DNA of 64,000 nt from Evansella sp041820985. Lineage in GTDB: Bacteria; Bacillota; Bacilli; Bacillales; Salisediminibacteriaceae. The position numbers were made by a program, and so were the translations under genes. Shown here one piece after another: positions 16,811 to 26,890 of the stretch. The notes beneath the pieces were generated by a model. That model did not search any database. It had not been told where the DNA came from and saw only the letters and a program-made list of their open reading frames with translations. Numbering within the stretch: position 1 is the first letter of the stretch; each line of letters opens with the position of its first letter. The stretch is from assembly GCF_041820985.1 (NCBI RefSeq), contig NZ_JBGUAU010000017.1:71436-135435 (forward strand), given 5' to 3'.

Positions 16811-16987
16811 ACAATATCCCCCCTACTAACTGATTTCGTGTTTGAACAAGGAACTCTTACATTACTGGGGGAAGTTAGTCAAAGTGTTCTGCCATCATTT
16901 CTAAAATGGCTAACCCTATTACTTCTCGAAAGGAATATGTTTTTTCCCAATAGAAAGCCATTTTTTACGGAAAGTAACCAACAGCAT

Positions 16988-18031
16988 TTAGTTTATGTTA
17001 CTAGTGTATATCCTATTCTTTTTCAAAGCAGACCTTCCACTTGAAATTAGATGAAGTACATCAACAACTCGACAAGAATATCCCCATTCGTTATCGTACC
17101 ATGCTAAAATTTTTATCTGCTTCTCATTCATTACCATCGTTGAGAGACCATCAATAATTGCTGAATGCTCATTGCCGTTAAAATCAGAAGATACTAACGG
17201 CTCTTCTGTATAGGAAATAATGGAAGGTAAGTAATTATCTGCAGCTTGCTTTAAAACATGATTTACATCTTCTTTTGAAACTTTTTGGTCCACGTCTACA
17301 ACTAAATCTACCAATGATACATTTGGAGTAGGAACTCTGAGTGCTAACCCATTTAATCTACCTTCTAACTCCGGCATTACCTTGGATAAAACCTTTGCTG
17401 CCCCAGTAGTTGTTGGAATGATGGACTGCCCGCATGCTCTTGCTCGACGCAAATCTTTGTGGGGATTATCTATATTTTTTTGGTCATTTGTATACGAATG
17501 TACTGTTGTCATCATACCTGAAATGATATGAAAGGATTCATGAATTACTTTTGCAACTGGAGCTAAACAGTTAGTAGTGCAAGAAGCATTGGAAATGATC
17601 TTATGATTACTATGATCGTATTCATGTTCATTTACACCATACACAATGGTGATATCCTCCCCTTTTGCGGGTGCTGTAATTACTACTTTTTTTGCACCAG
17701 CTTCTAAGTGGTATGAAGCGAGTTCACGAGTTTTAAATTTCCCTGTTGCCTCAACTACAATGTGAACATCTAATTCGTTCCACGGTAATTGACGTGGGTC
17801 TCTCTCTTGAAGTAATTTGACTACATTTCCATTTATAATTAATTCATTTCCCTTCGTTTCTACACTTCCTAAGAATGGACCGTGAATCGTATCATGTTTA
17901 ATTAAATGTGCTAATGTCTCTGCTGGATAACTTGCATTAATTGCAACTATTGTTAAGTTTGGATTGTTGATTGCCTTACGAAATACCATTCTTCCAATTC
18001 TTCCAAAACCATTAATCGCAATATTCGCCAT
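16988..18031 (-). CDS. gapB: Glyceraldehyde-3-phosphate dehydrogenase, gluconeogenic type
   Basis: 347 residues. The Rossmann start NIAINGFGRIGR and the catalytic SNASCTTNCLAPV are intact. Neighbouring speD and the divergence from a glycolytic gap operon favour GapB, which works in gluconeogenesis, usually with NADP. It has a strong ribosome site AGGAGGAG. In B. subtilis gapB is repressed by CcpN on sugars; I could not identify its operators here. Confidence 0.93.
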   Translation of the reverse strand: MANIAINGFGRIGRMVFRKAINNPNLTIVAINASYPAETLAHLIKHDTIHGPFLGSVETKGNELIINGNVVKLLQERDPRQLPWNELDVHIVVEATGKFKTRELASYHLEAGAKKVVITAPAKGEDITIVYGVNEHEYDHSNHKIISNASCTTNCLAPVAKVIHESFHIISGMMTTVHSYTNDQKNIDNPHKDLRRARACGQSIIPTTTGAAKVLSKVMPELEGRLNGLALRVPTPNVSLVDLVVDVDQKVSKEDVNHVLKQAADNYLPSIISYTEEPLVSSDFNGNEHSAIIDGLSTMVMNEKQIKILAWYDNEWGYSCRVVDVLHLISSGRSALKKNRIYTSNIN

Positions 18032-18141
18032 ACTACTCCTCCTAAAAAGTTATAAGTGTTATACCAAATGAAATAATTCGTTAATTAGTATAACATATTA
18101 TGCACATTTGAGGTTATTTGATAATGAAAAAATCCATAAAA

Positions 18142-18188
18142 AATGAAGGCACTGAAATAGTTTTACTTTAACTACTTCAGTGCCTTCG
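18142..18188 (-). terminator. Terminator after coaE
   Basis: AAGGCACTGAAGTAGTT and its near complement form a long stem followed on the minus strand by TTTTTTATGG. It ends the polA-mutM-ytaF-coaE group before the gapB promoter region. Confidence 0.88.
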
Positions 18189-18223
18189 GTATTAGTACAG
18201 AATTAGTATCTATACTCATTATC

Positions 18224-18817
18224 TTAATCATTTACCCACTTCACCGTTATTTCGTCTAATTGTCTTTCGGTTTCTTCTATACTTCCTTGGTTGTCAATTA
18301 TGTAATCAGCATATTTCCTTTTCTCTTCAATAGACATTTGAGATTCGATTCGTTGCAACGCTTCCTCTTTACTAAAATTATCTCGATCCATCAACCTAAC
18401 TAATTGAAGTTCTTTCCTAACATAAACAAGTAAAATCTTTTCAACCATATATGTTAACTTACTCTCAAGTAAAAGTGGGATATCCATTATCACAATAGCA
18501 TGTCCCTTTTTTTCAAACTCGCTAGCTTTCGTTTTCATAGCCTGTCTGATTGCTGGATGAATGATTTCATTTAACTTTTGTCGTTTTATCTCATTACCAA
18601 AAATAATGGAACCTAACTTTTTTCGATTAATTGTTTGATCTTCATGAAGGATAGAAGAGCCAAATTCCTTAATAATAGCATGATATGTATCCTGACCTGG
18701 TAAAACAACTTCTCTAGCAATAACATCCGCATCCACAATAGGGTACCCTCTTTGAAGAAGCAGTCTCGAAACAGTGGACTTACCACTTGCAATACCACCA
18801 GTTAAACCAATCCTCAT
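18224..18817 (-). CDS. coaE: Dephospho-CoA kinase
   Basis: About 197 residues. It phosphorylates dephospho-CoA, the last step of coenzyme A synthesis. The P-loop GLTGGIASGKST is at the N-terminus, followed by DADVIAREV and the lid region DRDNFSKEEALQRIESQ. The ATG starting MRIGLTGG is preferred: GGAGGG is 6 nt upstream, and a GTG two codons earlier is too close to it. It is the last gene of the polA-mutM-ytaF-coaE group. Confidence 0.96.
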   Translation of the reverse strand: MRIGLTGGIASGKSTVSRLLLQRGYPIVDADVIAREVVLPGQDTYHAIIKEFGSSILHEDQTINRKKLGSIIFGNEIKRQKLNEIIHPAIRQAMKTKASEFEKKGHAIVIMDIPLLLESKLTYMVEKILLVYVRKELQLVRLMDRDNFSKEEALQRIESQMSIEEKRKYADYIIDNQGSIEETERQLDEITVKWVND

Positions 18818-18861
18818 TTTCACCCCTCCTTTGGAAAAAAATTATGAATGAAGGGTGTGGA

Positions 18862-19500
18862 TTAAAGCTGCCACACCCCAAGTAGAATAAGAAGCAGGCC
18901 TGGTATAAAGGAAAAACGTTTTACCCAATTTGACTCGGAAAAAAACCAGCCACTTTTCATACCTAAAGTAACAAATATACCACACATCAAGCCAACACTT
19001 AATGCCATCAACCAAGGTGAAAATCCAATAAGGGCAGCACCTATTCCTGCACCAAATGCATCCAAAGATAATGCCAACCCTAGTAGAAAAGCTTCTCTTC
19101 CTGTTATAGCTCCTGAATTATCTAGGTCAGCTACCATTGGCTTTCTCAAAATTTTGATAACAACTCCTAGTTTCTTAATTTCAAAATTAATAATTGTTTC
19201 CCGTTCTTTTTTCGTTTTCTTCTCATTTTTAGCAGGCCGGTACATTTGATAAATTGCCCAACTACCTATTCCAATTAAAATAACTCCACCAATTGATTCC
19301 GCTATATTCGGGGAGAGAAACTGTTGAATTACATTCCCAACTGCCATTGCAATAAGTATTGACATAGCAGAACAGCCGGCAATAAAAAGTAAGGAAGCAA
19401 AGGGTAGCTTCATTTTACGTAATCCATATGTTAATCCCACACCGAAACTGTCCATACTAACAGCGAATGCGAGGAGTAAAAGTGAAAATAATTCCGCCAT
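18862..19500 (-). CDS. ytaF: Sporulation membrane protein YtaF (MntP-like)
   Basis: About 212 residues with six hydrophobic segments arranged as two related halves: AVSMDSFGVGLTYGLR in the first and ALSLDAFGAGIGAALIG in the second. This duplicated D-x-F/G pattern is that of MntP/YtaF membrane proteins. Location between mutM and coaE matches B. subtilis ytaF. The ATG at MAELFSLL is chosen with AAGGGG 8 nt upstream. Transport of Mn2+ or another cation is possible but unproven. Confidence 0.9.
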   Translation of the reverse strand: MAELFSLLLLAFAVSMDSFGVGLTYGLRKMKLPFASLLFIAGCSAMSILIAMAVGNVIQQFLSPNIAESIGGVILIGIGSWAIYQMYRPAKNEKKTKKERETIINFEIKKLGVVIKILRKPMVADLDNSGAITGREAFLLGLALSLDAFGAGIGAALIGFSPWLMALSVGLMCGIFVTLGMKSGWFFSESNWVKRFSFIPGLLLILLGVWQL

Positions 19501-19605
19501 TGGTAAGACCCCTTCCAAAGCAGTGATAAGATAGTATATGGAAGAGGCTTTTCCAATGTACGTGAATTTATAGTGAAAAGCCCAAAAAAGTTTTTAATTG
19601 TTTTC

Positions 19606-20436
19606 CTACCTAAAAGGTTGGCACTGAGAACAAGTATGTGTTCCTCTTCCCCCTACAACTGATCGTTGTATTTCCGTTCCGCAGTTTTTACAAGCTGCTC
19701 CTTGCCTTCCATAAACGAACAATGTTTGTTGAAACATCCCCATCTCCCCTTGACCGTTTACGTATGATTTTATCGAAGATCCTCCCATTTCCACTGCTTC
19801 TCCTAACGTCTCCTTAATGCTCTGATACAAACGTTTCCGTTCTTCTGGTGTTAGTTCATTACTTAGTTTTTCAGGATGGATGTGTGCACGAAATAACGCT
19901 TCATCCACATAGATATTTCCCAGCCCTACAAGGAGGGTTTGATCCAATAGGGTTGGCTTAATCTTCCTTGTAGTTTTTGATAAGAGAGCTCCTAATCGAT
20001 CCATTGTATACTCGTCTGAAAATGGCTCAATACCTAATTGAGATAAAGGAAGGTGCTTTTCCTCTTCCCCTTTTAAAAACAGATGCATCGTTCCAAACTT
20101 CCTTACATCACCATAGCGAAGCTCTTCTCCACTATCTAATAAAAAACGTACATGTGTATGTTTATCTGGAGGCTCTTCTGGAGAAAAAATTCCGTATCGA
20201 CCTTCCATTCTCAAATGAGAAACTAATGTATAGTCATCAAGTCGAAACAAAAGGAATTTTCCTCTACGAGCAATGTCCCGAAATGTTTGGCCAATTAATT
20301 TATGTTTAAATTCCTCTACATCATCTGGTCGTTTAATCATCTTAGGCCAAGTAACATAAACCTCAATAATTTTTTTATCCTTGACCAGTTGCTGTAACGT
20401 TCGTTTCACAGTTTCTACTTCTGGCAATTCAGGCAT
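19606..20436 (-). CDS. mutM: Formamidopyrimidine-DNA glycosylase (Fpg)
   Basis: 276 residues. It removes oxidised purines such as 8-oxoguanine and cuts the abasic site. The N-terminal PELPEVETV provides the catalytic proline and glutamate; the C-terminal zinc finger C-x2-C...C-x2-C (ACKNCG, HTCSQCQ) is present. It starts 38 nt after polA on the same strand. Confidence 0.97.
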   Translation of the reverse strand: MPELPEVETVKRTLQQLVKDKKIIEVYVTWPKMIKRPDDVEEFKHKLIGQTFRDIARRGKFLLFRLDDYTLVSHLRMEGRYGIFSPEEPPDKHTHVRFLLDSGEELRYGDVRKFGTMHLFLKGEEEKHLPLSQLGIEPFSDEYTMDRLGALLSKTTRKIKPTLLDQTLLVGLGNIYVDEALFRAHIHPEKLSNELTPEERKRLYQSIKETLGEAVEMGGSSIKSYVNGQGEMGMFQQTLFVYGRQGAACKNCGTEIQRSVVGGRGTHTCSQCQPFR

Positions 20437-20474
20437 TGAAGGGTCACCTACTTCTCTGTTCTTGTCACTAGGAG

Positions 20475-23105
20475 TTACTTAGCATCGTACCAAGTATCTC
20501 CATATGAAACATCTACTTTTAAAGGAACAATTAATTCTACTGCAGTTTCCATCACTCTCGGAACTAGATCTTTCATAATTTCCAGTTCTTCCTCTAGCAC
20601 TTCCAATACAAGTTCATCGTGTACAGAAAGAAGTAAACGAGACTTTAGCTTTTGTTTTTCCATTTCTTCTCCCATTTGTACCATTGCTTTTTTTATTATA
20701 TCTGCAGCACTTCCTTGGATAGGTGTATTCATTGCAGTACGTTCTGCAAAGCTACGTAAGTTAAAGTTCCTACTTGTTATTTCTGGTAAGTAACGACGAC
20801 GCTGCAACATAGTTGTGACAAAACCGTTACTTCTTGCTTCTTCTACAATCGATTCCATATAATCTTTTACACCAGGGAAACTTTCGAAATAACGCTCTAT
20901 AAACTGTTTTGCCTCTTTTCTTGTAATGCCTAAGTTTTGAGACAATCCATAATCACTAATTCCATAAACAATTCCGAAGTTAACAGCCTTTGCAGTTCGA
21001 CGCATCTGCCCTGTTACTTCTTCTTCCGTTACGTGGAAGACATCCATTGCTGTTTTCATATGAACATCCATATTCTCACGAAACGCTTTTATTAATCCTT
21101 CATCCTTTGAAATGTGAGCCAATACTCGTAACTCAATTTGCGAATAATCAGCTGCAAAGATAACCGCATTCTTTTGCTCAGGTATGAAAGCATGTCTTAT
21201 TTTACGACCTTCTTCTAAACGTATAGGGATGTTTTGTAGATTCGGTTCGGTTGAACTTAGTCTCCCTGTTTGTGTTAACGCTTGGTTAAAAATAGTATGG
21301 ATTTTCTTTGTCTTAGGATGAATTACTTTAAGCAACCCCTCAATATAAGTAGAGTTTAACTTACCAATTTGACGATAATGCAGTATCTTTTCAATTATTT
21401 CATGTTGATCTTGAAGTTGCTCAAGTATGTCTGCTGAGGTTGAATAACCCGTCTTCGTTTTCTTGATTACCGGTAAGTTTAATTTTTCAAATAAAACCTC
21501 CCCTAATTGCTTCGGGGAATTTATATTAAATGTAACACCAGCCAACTCATGGATATCTTTTTCCATTGCTTGAAGCTTTTCCCCAAGGTTGGTTCCCATA
21601 TCAATTAATTCTTGTTTATCAATAGATACTCCATTCATTTCCATCATGCCTAAAACGATGGATAATGGTAATTCTAGTTCCTCGAACAATGCATACTGAT
21701 CATTTTTCTTCAGTTCCTGCTCTAAATCTTCTTTTGCATCTTTAATTGCCGCTGCTTTACGAACAAGATGTTGAGCAAGTATTCCCTCCTCAGGTACACT
21801 TCTCTTTTTCCCTTTTCCATATACCGCTTCGTCTGTCTGAACAGAGTAGCTTTTCATCCTTTTCGCTATATCTGCAATTTCATGTGAACTAGCAGATGGA
21901 TCTATTAGGTAAGACGACATTTGAACATCGAAAGAGATACCTTTTAATAAAATATTCTGCCACCCTAGAGCAACTACACCACGCTTCGCATCAAACATCC
22001 ATTTTTTTTCATTTTCATCAGAAGCCCATTTTTTAAATACGTCACTTTTTATAGCAACTTCTGTAGGAATGAAATAATACCCACTATCATTTACTAGTCC
22101 TAAGCCAAGAATATCTCCATTATGGTAGTTTTCTTCAAGAACCTCTACAACTAGTGCTGAAGGACTTTGTAACATCTCTTCCTTCACTTCATCCACAATG
22201 GTAATATCCATGTCTTCTAGTTCTATCTCTTCTACTGTTTCAACCCCATCACTAAATCGATCTAGTAGAGATGCAAATTCTAGTTCTTTAAATAAAGCAG
22301 TTACTTCACTATTATTTGGTTCGGTGTACGTTAATTGCGAAAGATCTATCTCTACAGGTGAGTCAACATTAATTGTAGCTAATTTCTTACTCATAAATGC
22401 AGATTCTTTGTTTTCTTCAAGCTTTTCTTTTAATTTTTTCCCAGAAACTTTATCTAATGATTCATATAATTCTTCTACTGATTTATATTCTTTTAATAAT
22501 TTTAATGCTGTCTTCTCACCAACTCCAGGAACGCCAGGAATATTATCTGATGGATCCCCCATAAGACCTTTCATATCGATAATTTGGTTTGGAGTGATCC
22601 CATACTTCTCATCTACCATTGCAAGATCGTATGTTTCTACGTTTGAAATACCCTTTCGAGTTAAAGAAACAGTTACCTTATCTGTTACGAGTTGAAGAAG
22701 GTCTTTATCTCCGCTGAAAACTCGAACGTTCCAGTCTTTATCAGATGCTTTCTTTGCTAAGGTTCCTATAATGTCGTCAGCCTCATAATTTTCTAGCTCA
22801 TAATAAGCAATATTAAACGCCTTTAGAATATCACGCATAAACGGCAACTGTTCAGAGAGCTCTGGCGGTGTCTTTTCCCGTTTCCCTTTATATTCTTTAA
22901 ACGTTTCATGTCGAAAGGTTGTCTTCCCAGCATCGAAAGCAACTAACATATGTGTTGGTTTTTCTTCCTCTAATATTTTCAATAGCATCGTTGTAAAACC
23001 ATATATTGCATTCGTGTATACGCCTTTATCGTTATTTAATAATGGCAGTGCAAAGAAAGCACGATATGCAATACTATTTCCATCTACTAAAACAAATTTA
23101 TCCAT
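20475..23105 (-). CDS. polA: DNA polymerase I
   Basis: 876 residues. A 5'-3' exonuclease domain (about 1-290; LVDGNSIAYRAFFAL, DNIPGVPGVGEKTA) is followed by a proofreading-like domain (about 300-460) that lacks the acidic metal ligands, as in other Bacillus Pol I enzymes, and the family A polymerase (about 470-876) with motif A DYSQIELRVLAHIS, motif B RRTAKAVNFGIVYG and motif C VHDELVLEV. It fills gaps in excision repair and removes Okazaki primers. First gene of the polA-mutM-ytaF-coaE group. Confidence 0.98.
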   Translation of the reverse strand: MDKFVLVDGNSIAYRAFFALPLLNNDKGVYTNAIYGFTTMLLKILEEEKPTHMLVAFDAGKTTFRHETFKEYKGKREKTPPELSEQLPFMRDILKAFNIAYYELENYEADDIIGTLAKKASDKDWNVRVFSGDKDLLQLVTDKVTVSLTRKGISNVETYDLAMVDEKYGITPNQIIDMKGLMGDPSDNIPGVPGVGEKTALKLLKEYKSVEELYESLDKVSGKKLKEKLEENKESAFMSKKLATINVDSPVEIDLSQLTYTEPNNSEVTALFKELEFASLLDRFSDGVETVEEIELEDMDITIVDEVKEEMLQSPSALVVEVLEENYHNGDILGLGLVNDSGYYFIPTEVAIKSDVFKKWASDENEKKWMFDAKRGVVALGWQNILLKGISFDVQMSSYLIDPSASSHEIADIAKRMKSYSVQTDEAVYGKGKKRSVPEEGILAQHLVRKAAAIKDAKEDLEQELKKNDQYALFEELELPLSIVLGMMEMNGVSIDKQELIDMGTNLGEKLQAMEKDIHELAGVTFNINSPKQLGEVLFEKLNLPVIKKTKTGYSTSADILEQLQDQHEIIEKILHYRQIGKLNSTYIEGLLKVIHPKTKKIHTIFNQALTQTGRLSSTEPNLQNIPIRLEEGRKIRHAFIPEQKNAVIFAADYSQIELRVLAHISKDEGLIKAFRENMDVHMKTAMDVFHVTEEEVTGQMRRTAKAVNFGIVYGISDYGLSQNLGITRKEAKQFIERYFESFPGVKDYMESIVEEARSNGFVTTMLQRRRYLPEITSRNFNLRSFAERTAMNTPIQGSAADIIKKAMVQMGEEMEKQKLKSRLLLSVHDELVLEVLEEELEIMKDLVPRVMETAVELIVPLKVDVSYGDTWYDAK

Positions 23106-23379
23106 ATAAGCACCTCATTTATATTCTTCTATTCATCTTTTCCAACTATGTATTATCCTACTTGCCTATTTTATCATGAATCATGCTTCGAACAAATGAA
23201 AGGGGCATTATATTGAGATATATGTGGATTGAAACGTAGGATTAGCTTAGGAACCTTTCATGACCGAAATGCAAATGTTCTGGACGAACGAAAAGCTTAA
23301 TCCGCTTGCATATCTGCGAAGAAAAATGTTCTTTCAGTTGAAAAGTGCTTTTTACTTTTCATCGTCTAGGTTATTTGAC

Positions 23380-23412
23380 ACGAGGTCATGGCGCCTGGAG
23401 CTAGACAACTTT
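23380..23412. repeat. Relict of repeat B or a related element
   Basis: GGCGCCTGGAGCTAGAC here resembles GGCGCTGGAGCTGGAC in repeat B copy 1, and a TTATTTGACACGAGGTC stretch lies before it. I recall similar CCTAGCTCCAGCGCC motifs as frequent intergenic repeats in Bacillaceae. The 23106-23613 gap otherwise holds two hairpins and no gene I accept. Confidence 0.45.
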
Positions 23413-23469
23413 CTTAGTCCAAAAATGTTATACTTTAATCCTTTAGCGAAGTTAAACTTTCTGGTGTAT

Positions 23470-23536
23470 AAAAAAAGAACAAAGGTTCAGGGACCTTTGT
23501 CCTAAAAGGGGATGTAAACTTCTATTGCTTACATCC
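23470..23536 (-). terminator. Double hairpin after phoR
   Basis: On the minus strand GGATGTAAGC...TTACATCC followed by CTTTT comes first, then AGGACAAAGG...CCTTTGTTCT followed by TTTTTTTA. The second is a strong intrinsic terminator. They lie between phoR and polA. Confidence 0.8.
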
Positions 23537-23613
23537 TCTACTTTACTCTATTTTTATTAAGTGCTTGTAAATACAGTGTTATTCTTTTGTAAAGTTAATA
23601 ATGATTTTCACCC

Positions 23614-25374
23614 TTATTGTTTTTTAAAGTTTATTCGGAAGGTAGTTCCTTTTCCAACTTCACTTTCCACGGACATGGTCGCCTTATGTGCTTCTGCCAG
23701 ATGTTTGACAATAGCTAAGCCTAATCCTGTTCCGCCTGAATTTCTGCTTCTAGCACGGTCCACCCTGTAAAAACGTTCAAATATCCTTGGAATTTCTTTC
23801 TTACTTATCCCTATTCCAGTATCTTGAACCTCTAACGTTACTACCTCTTGTTTTTCTTTTATATTAACGGTAACATCTCCTTTTTCAGGTGTGTAACTAA
23901 TAGCATTATTAATTAGATTAATCATAATCTGTTTCATTCTATGCGGGTCTCCCATAATAATTGTATTACCTGTCACTTCTTTTTGAATGGAGATTTGTTT
24001 TGTGTTTGCTTTATCATGAAGGATAAGGATCACATCATCTACAAGTTCAGCAAGATTAACAGCCTGGGAGTTCAATATGAATTGAGATCCTTCAATTTTG
24101 GATAACTCTAATAAATCATGAATAAGTGTTTCTAAACGTTCTGATTCCGTCGCAATGATTGTTAAGAAACGTTTTCTTAATTGCTCATCATCCATTGCCC
24201 CTGCTAACAGAGTTTCCGTAAAGCCCTTCAGAGAAGTTACTGGAGTTTTCAACTCATGAGATACATTAGCAACAAAATCCTTCCGAGCTTGTTCCAGTTT
24301 CTTTAATTCAGTGATATCATGAAAGACTAGTACTACACCTTTTAACATGTGATCATGCCCTATTATTGGAGCACCATGAACATCGAAATGGCGTATTTCA
24401 ATATGAATCGGAAGCGTTAAATGTTGACGCATCCTTTTTTCTGTTAACAATAATTGTTGAATAATCTTTATTATCTCTTTATGATTTATTACGTGATAGT
24501 AGAGTTGGTTTAACCAACGGTCTGTATCCTCTTGAAAGATATCATTACAAGAGCGATTCACTAACGTAATATCTCCTTTTGCATTAATAAGAATAAGTCC
24601 GCTACCCATATTATCTATTAATGTTTCTAATCTTTCTTGCTGTACCTCATACGTATTTGTAATACGCTCTAAGTTTTCCGCTAAAACGTTCAAGGAACGA
24701 TTTAATTGACCTGTTTCTTGATTAGAGACTTCATATGTCCTTGCACTGAAATCTCCTTTTGCCAATTGATTTGCCACAAGTCGTGCATCCTCAATTGGTG
24801 CAATAGTTTGATTCGTAAGTTTTGTTGCAAATAAAACGATAACTACGAATGCTATAAAGAAACTTACAAAAATAATTGTCCATAAATTTTGGTATATTGG
24901 ATTAATTTCCTCAACAGGCATCCCTACTCTTAAAAAAGCGGCATAATCTCCTAAAGGCTCAATAGGAATGGCATAGTACAGCAATTCCCTTTTTACTGTA
25001 TTACTATATCGTAATTGTTGTCCATATCCATTCCGAATGGCATCCTGTATTTCAGGTCTGTGGAGGTGGTTTTCCATCAATGATGGGTCCGCGTCCGTTT
25101 CTGCCACAACGTTCCCCGAAGCGTCAACAAGTGTTACACGAACATTTAATTTCTCACCTATTTCTACAATATGTTGTTGAACTAACTCTGGAGAATGAAA
25201 ATCTAGCTGCCCTAAATAATAGGCTACAACTTCCGATTCTTTCGTAACACGATCATTCAATCTTTCATAGTAAAACTCTTTCACTAAAGATGCAATTATA
25301 ATACCTAAACTTGATAGCACCACTAAAATTATGATCGCTAGTGGGAAAATAAGCCTTGATCTATAACTACTCAT
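23614..25374 (-). CDS. phoR: Phosphate-response sensor histidine kinase PhoR
   Basis: 586 residues. Two membrane segments (about 8-30 and 165-187) flank an external sensor domain; then HAMP, a PAS domain (about 245-345), the phosphoacceptor domain with VSHELKTPVTSLKGF, and the ATPase with NLINNAISYTPE, DTGIGI and GGTGLGLAIV. It would phosphorylate PhoP when phosphate or wall teichoic acid metabolism signals starvation. It overlaps phoP by 8 nt. Confidence 0.95.
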   Translation of the reverse strand: MSSYRSRLIFPLAIIILVVLSSLGIIIASLVKEFYYERLNDRVTKESEVVAYYLGQLDFHSPELVQQHIVEIGEKLNVRVTLVDASGNVVAETDADPSLMENHLHRPEIQDAIRNGYGQQLRYSNTVKRELLYYAIPIEPLGDYAAFLRVGMPVEEINPIYQNLWTIIFVSFFIAFVVIVLFATKLTNQTIAPIEDARLVANQLAKGDFSARTYEVSNQETGQLNRSLNVLAENLERITNTYEVQQERLETLIDNMGSGLILINAKGDITLVNRSCNDIFQEDTDRWLNQLYYHVINHKEIIKIIQQLLLTEKRMRQHLTLPIHIEIRHFDVHGAPIIGHDHMLKGVVLVFHDITELKKLEQARKDFVANVSHELKTPVTSLKGFTETLLAGAMDDEQLRKRFLTIIATESERLETLIHDLLELSKIEGSQFILNSQAVNLAELVDDVILILHDKANTKQISIQKEVTGNTIIMGDPHRMKQIMINLINNAISYTPEKGDVTVNIKEKQEVVTLEVQDTGIGISKKEIPRIFERFYRVDRARSRNSGGTGLGLAIVKHLAEAHKATMSVESEVGKGTTFRINFKKQ

Positions 25375-26086
25375 CTTTATTAGGAGACTCCATTTTGTAT
25401 CCTAACCCCCGAATTGTTTTAATATATACAGGTTTTTTCGTGTTCGGTTCAATCTTTTCTCTTAGATGACTAACGTGAACGTCAACAATTCTAGTATCAC
25501 CAACAAACTCATAATTCCATACAGCGTTGAGTAACTGATCTCTCGTTAATACTCTACCTTTGTGATCAGCTAAATAAAATAACAGCTCAAATTCTTTCGG
25601 TGTGAGTTCAAGTTGATTTCCTTTCAGAAACACTTCATAGTTGTCTGGAATTATCTCTACATCACCAATTGCAATAACTTTTTTCTCTACTTGTTGTTCT
25701 TGTTGTTTTTCTATAGTTGTTTGAGTTCTTCTTAATATCGCCCTGACTCTAGCAACTACTTCCCTTGGACTAAAAGGTTTCGTTAAATAATCATCAGCAC
25801 CTAATTCCAGACCCAATACTTTATCAAACTCATCATCCTTAGCCGTAAGCATGAGAATTGGCGTAAGCACTTTATTCTGTCTTAGCTGTTTACAAACTTC
25901 TAATCCATCTAACTCTGGTAGCATTAAATCAAGCACAATTAAGTCATAATTGTGTAATAACGCTTTGTCCAAAGCTGCTTTCCCATCCATAGCTGTTGTT
26001 ACTTGAAAACCACCTTGCTCCAAATTATACTGCAATAATGTCAATATAGATTCTTCATCATCGACGATTAATACTTTTTGCGTCAT
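25367..26086 (-). CDS. phoP: Phosphate-response regulator PhoP
   Basis: 239 residues. A receiver domain (about 1-120) with the acidic pair DDEE and phospho-acceptor Asp in LIVLDLMLPE, and an OmpR-type winged helix at the C-terminus (ELTPKEFELLFYLADH, RIVDVHVSHLREKIE). Phosphorylated by PhoR; controls phosphate uptake and teichoic acid genes in B. subtilis. Strong GGAGGA ribosome site. A terminator separates it from the upstream maoC-like gene. Confidence 0.96.
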   Translation of the reverse strand: MTQKVLIVDDEESILTLLQYNLEQGGFQVTTAMDGKAALDKALLHNYDLIVLDLMLPELDGLEVCKQLRQNKVLTPILMLTAKDDEFDKVLGLELGADDYLTKPFSPREVVARVRAILRRTQTTIEKQQEQQVEKKVIAIGDVEIIPDNYEVFLKGNQLELTPKEFELLFYLADHKGRVLTRDQLLNAVWNYEFVGDTRIVDVHVSHLREKIEPNTKKPVYIKTIRGLGYKMESPNKDE

Positions 26087-26344
26087 TTTTAGTTCCTCCT
26101 AGTCTTCATTCTTTTCCCTGATTTAAGTGGTAAGAAAAGAATAACAAAACATCCCCAATAATTAAGAAGGCTTTTTATTTTCATCTTACTATATTTTGAA
26201 GAAATGACAAACTATTAGTTTTATTGAATTACTTTTAAAAATATTTGCATGTCACTTTCTGGAATGTTCGTTGTTTTTTATTTTAGCACATATTCCCACA
26301 ACTCCGGAAAACAGCTATCTCCTTATACAAACTGCTACAAATCA

Positions 26345-26376
26345 AAAACCACACGGCTTAGGACGTGTGGTTTTTG
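26345..26376. terminator. Terminator between the MaoC-like gene and phoP
   Basis: AAAAACCACACG and CGTGTGGTTTTT form a 12-bp stem with an 8-nt loop; symmetric, so it can work on either strand. The remaining bases to phoP are AT-rich and should hold its promoter. Confidence 0.88.
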
Positions 26377-26380
26377 TGAC

Positions 26381-26860
26381 TTAAAAGTTCTCAAATGTTC
26401 CAGAATCATACGTAATTGGTTTCCAAGGATATGGTGGGCAAACCTCAAGTTCTCCAACTAAAACTTCATCTTCATATTCATCTTTGCCAATCACAGATAT
26501 ACTAGTGGTATGCTCTTTCTCATCTACTTTGATAACTTCTAGTGTAAGGGATAGTGTACCATAATGATAAAGGGGCTTGGGATAAGATATGTTCATTTTT
26601 TTTATCGAACTTCCAGGACCCGGTAATTGCATAGAAATTGCTGATGTAAGTAAACCATTAATCATACTGTGTGGCACAATTGGTTTTTGAAACGGTGTAC
26701 GAGTTGCGTAATCATGCTGTATATAGATAGGATTAGAATCTTCTGTGAAACCTAAGTACAAAAGTATATCTTTATCTTCTATTTTTTTTGTCAACTCTAC
26801 TTTTTTCCCCACAGATAAATTATCAATAGTCAATCCAAGATCTCGCTTTTTCTTAAACAA
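26381..26860 (-). CDS. MaoC/PhaJ-like hotdog protein
   Basis: 159 residues with the MaoC/R-hydratase pattern: D41-S-N-P-I-Y46, then PFQKPIVPHSMINGLL and LPGPGSSIKKMNISYPKPL. In characterised R-specific enoyl-CoA hydratases the pair is D-x4-H; here Asp41 is kept and the His position is Tyr46. It may bind acyl-CoA or catalyse another reaction. A cre-like site lies about 30-45 nt upstream of the start. It sits between mdh and phoP, all on the minus strand, with terminators on both sides. Confidence 0.8.
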   Translation of the reverse strand: MFKKKRDLGLTIDNLSVGKKVELTKKIEDKDILLYLGFTEDSNPIYIQHDYATRTPFQKPIVPHSMINGLLTSAISMQLPGPGSSIKKMNISYPKPLYHYGTLSLTLEVIKVDEKEHTTSISVIGKDEYEDEVLVGELEVCPPYPWKPITYDSGTFENF

Positions 26861-26890
26861 AAAAATTCCTCCAGTCTCACACCTTCGTAA

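Noticed and set aside
16790..17044. 84-codon reading frame between speD and gapB
   Set aside because: It overlaps the ends of both genes on the other strand and has no ribosome site of note.
23180..23200. LexA box upstream of polA (CGAACAAATG)
   Set aside because: Only the left half fits; the right half has three mismatches.
23260..23505. 81-codon reading frame between polA and phoR
   Set aside because: It runs through a relict repeat and into the phoR terminator; no ribosome site.
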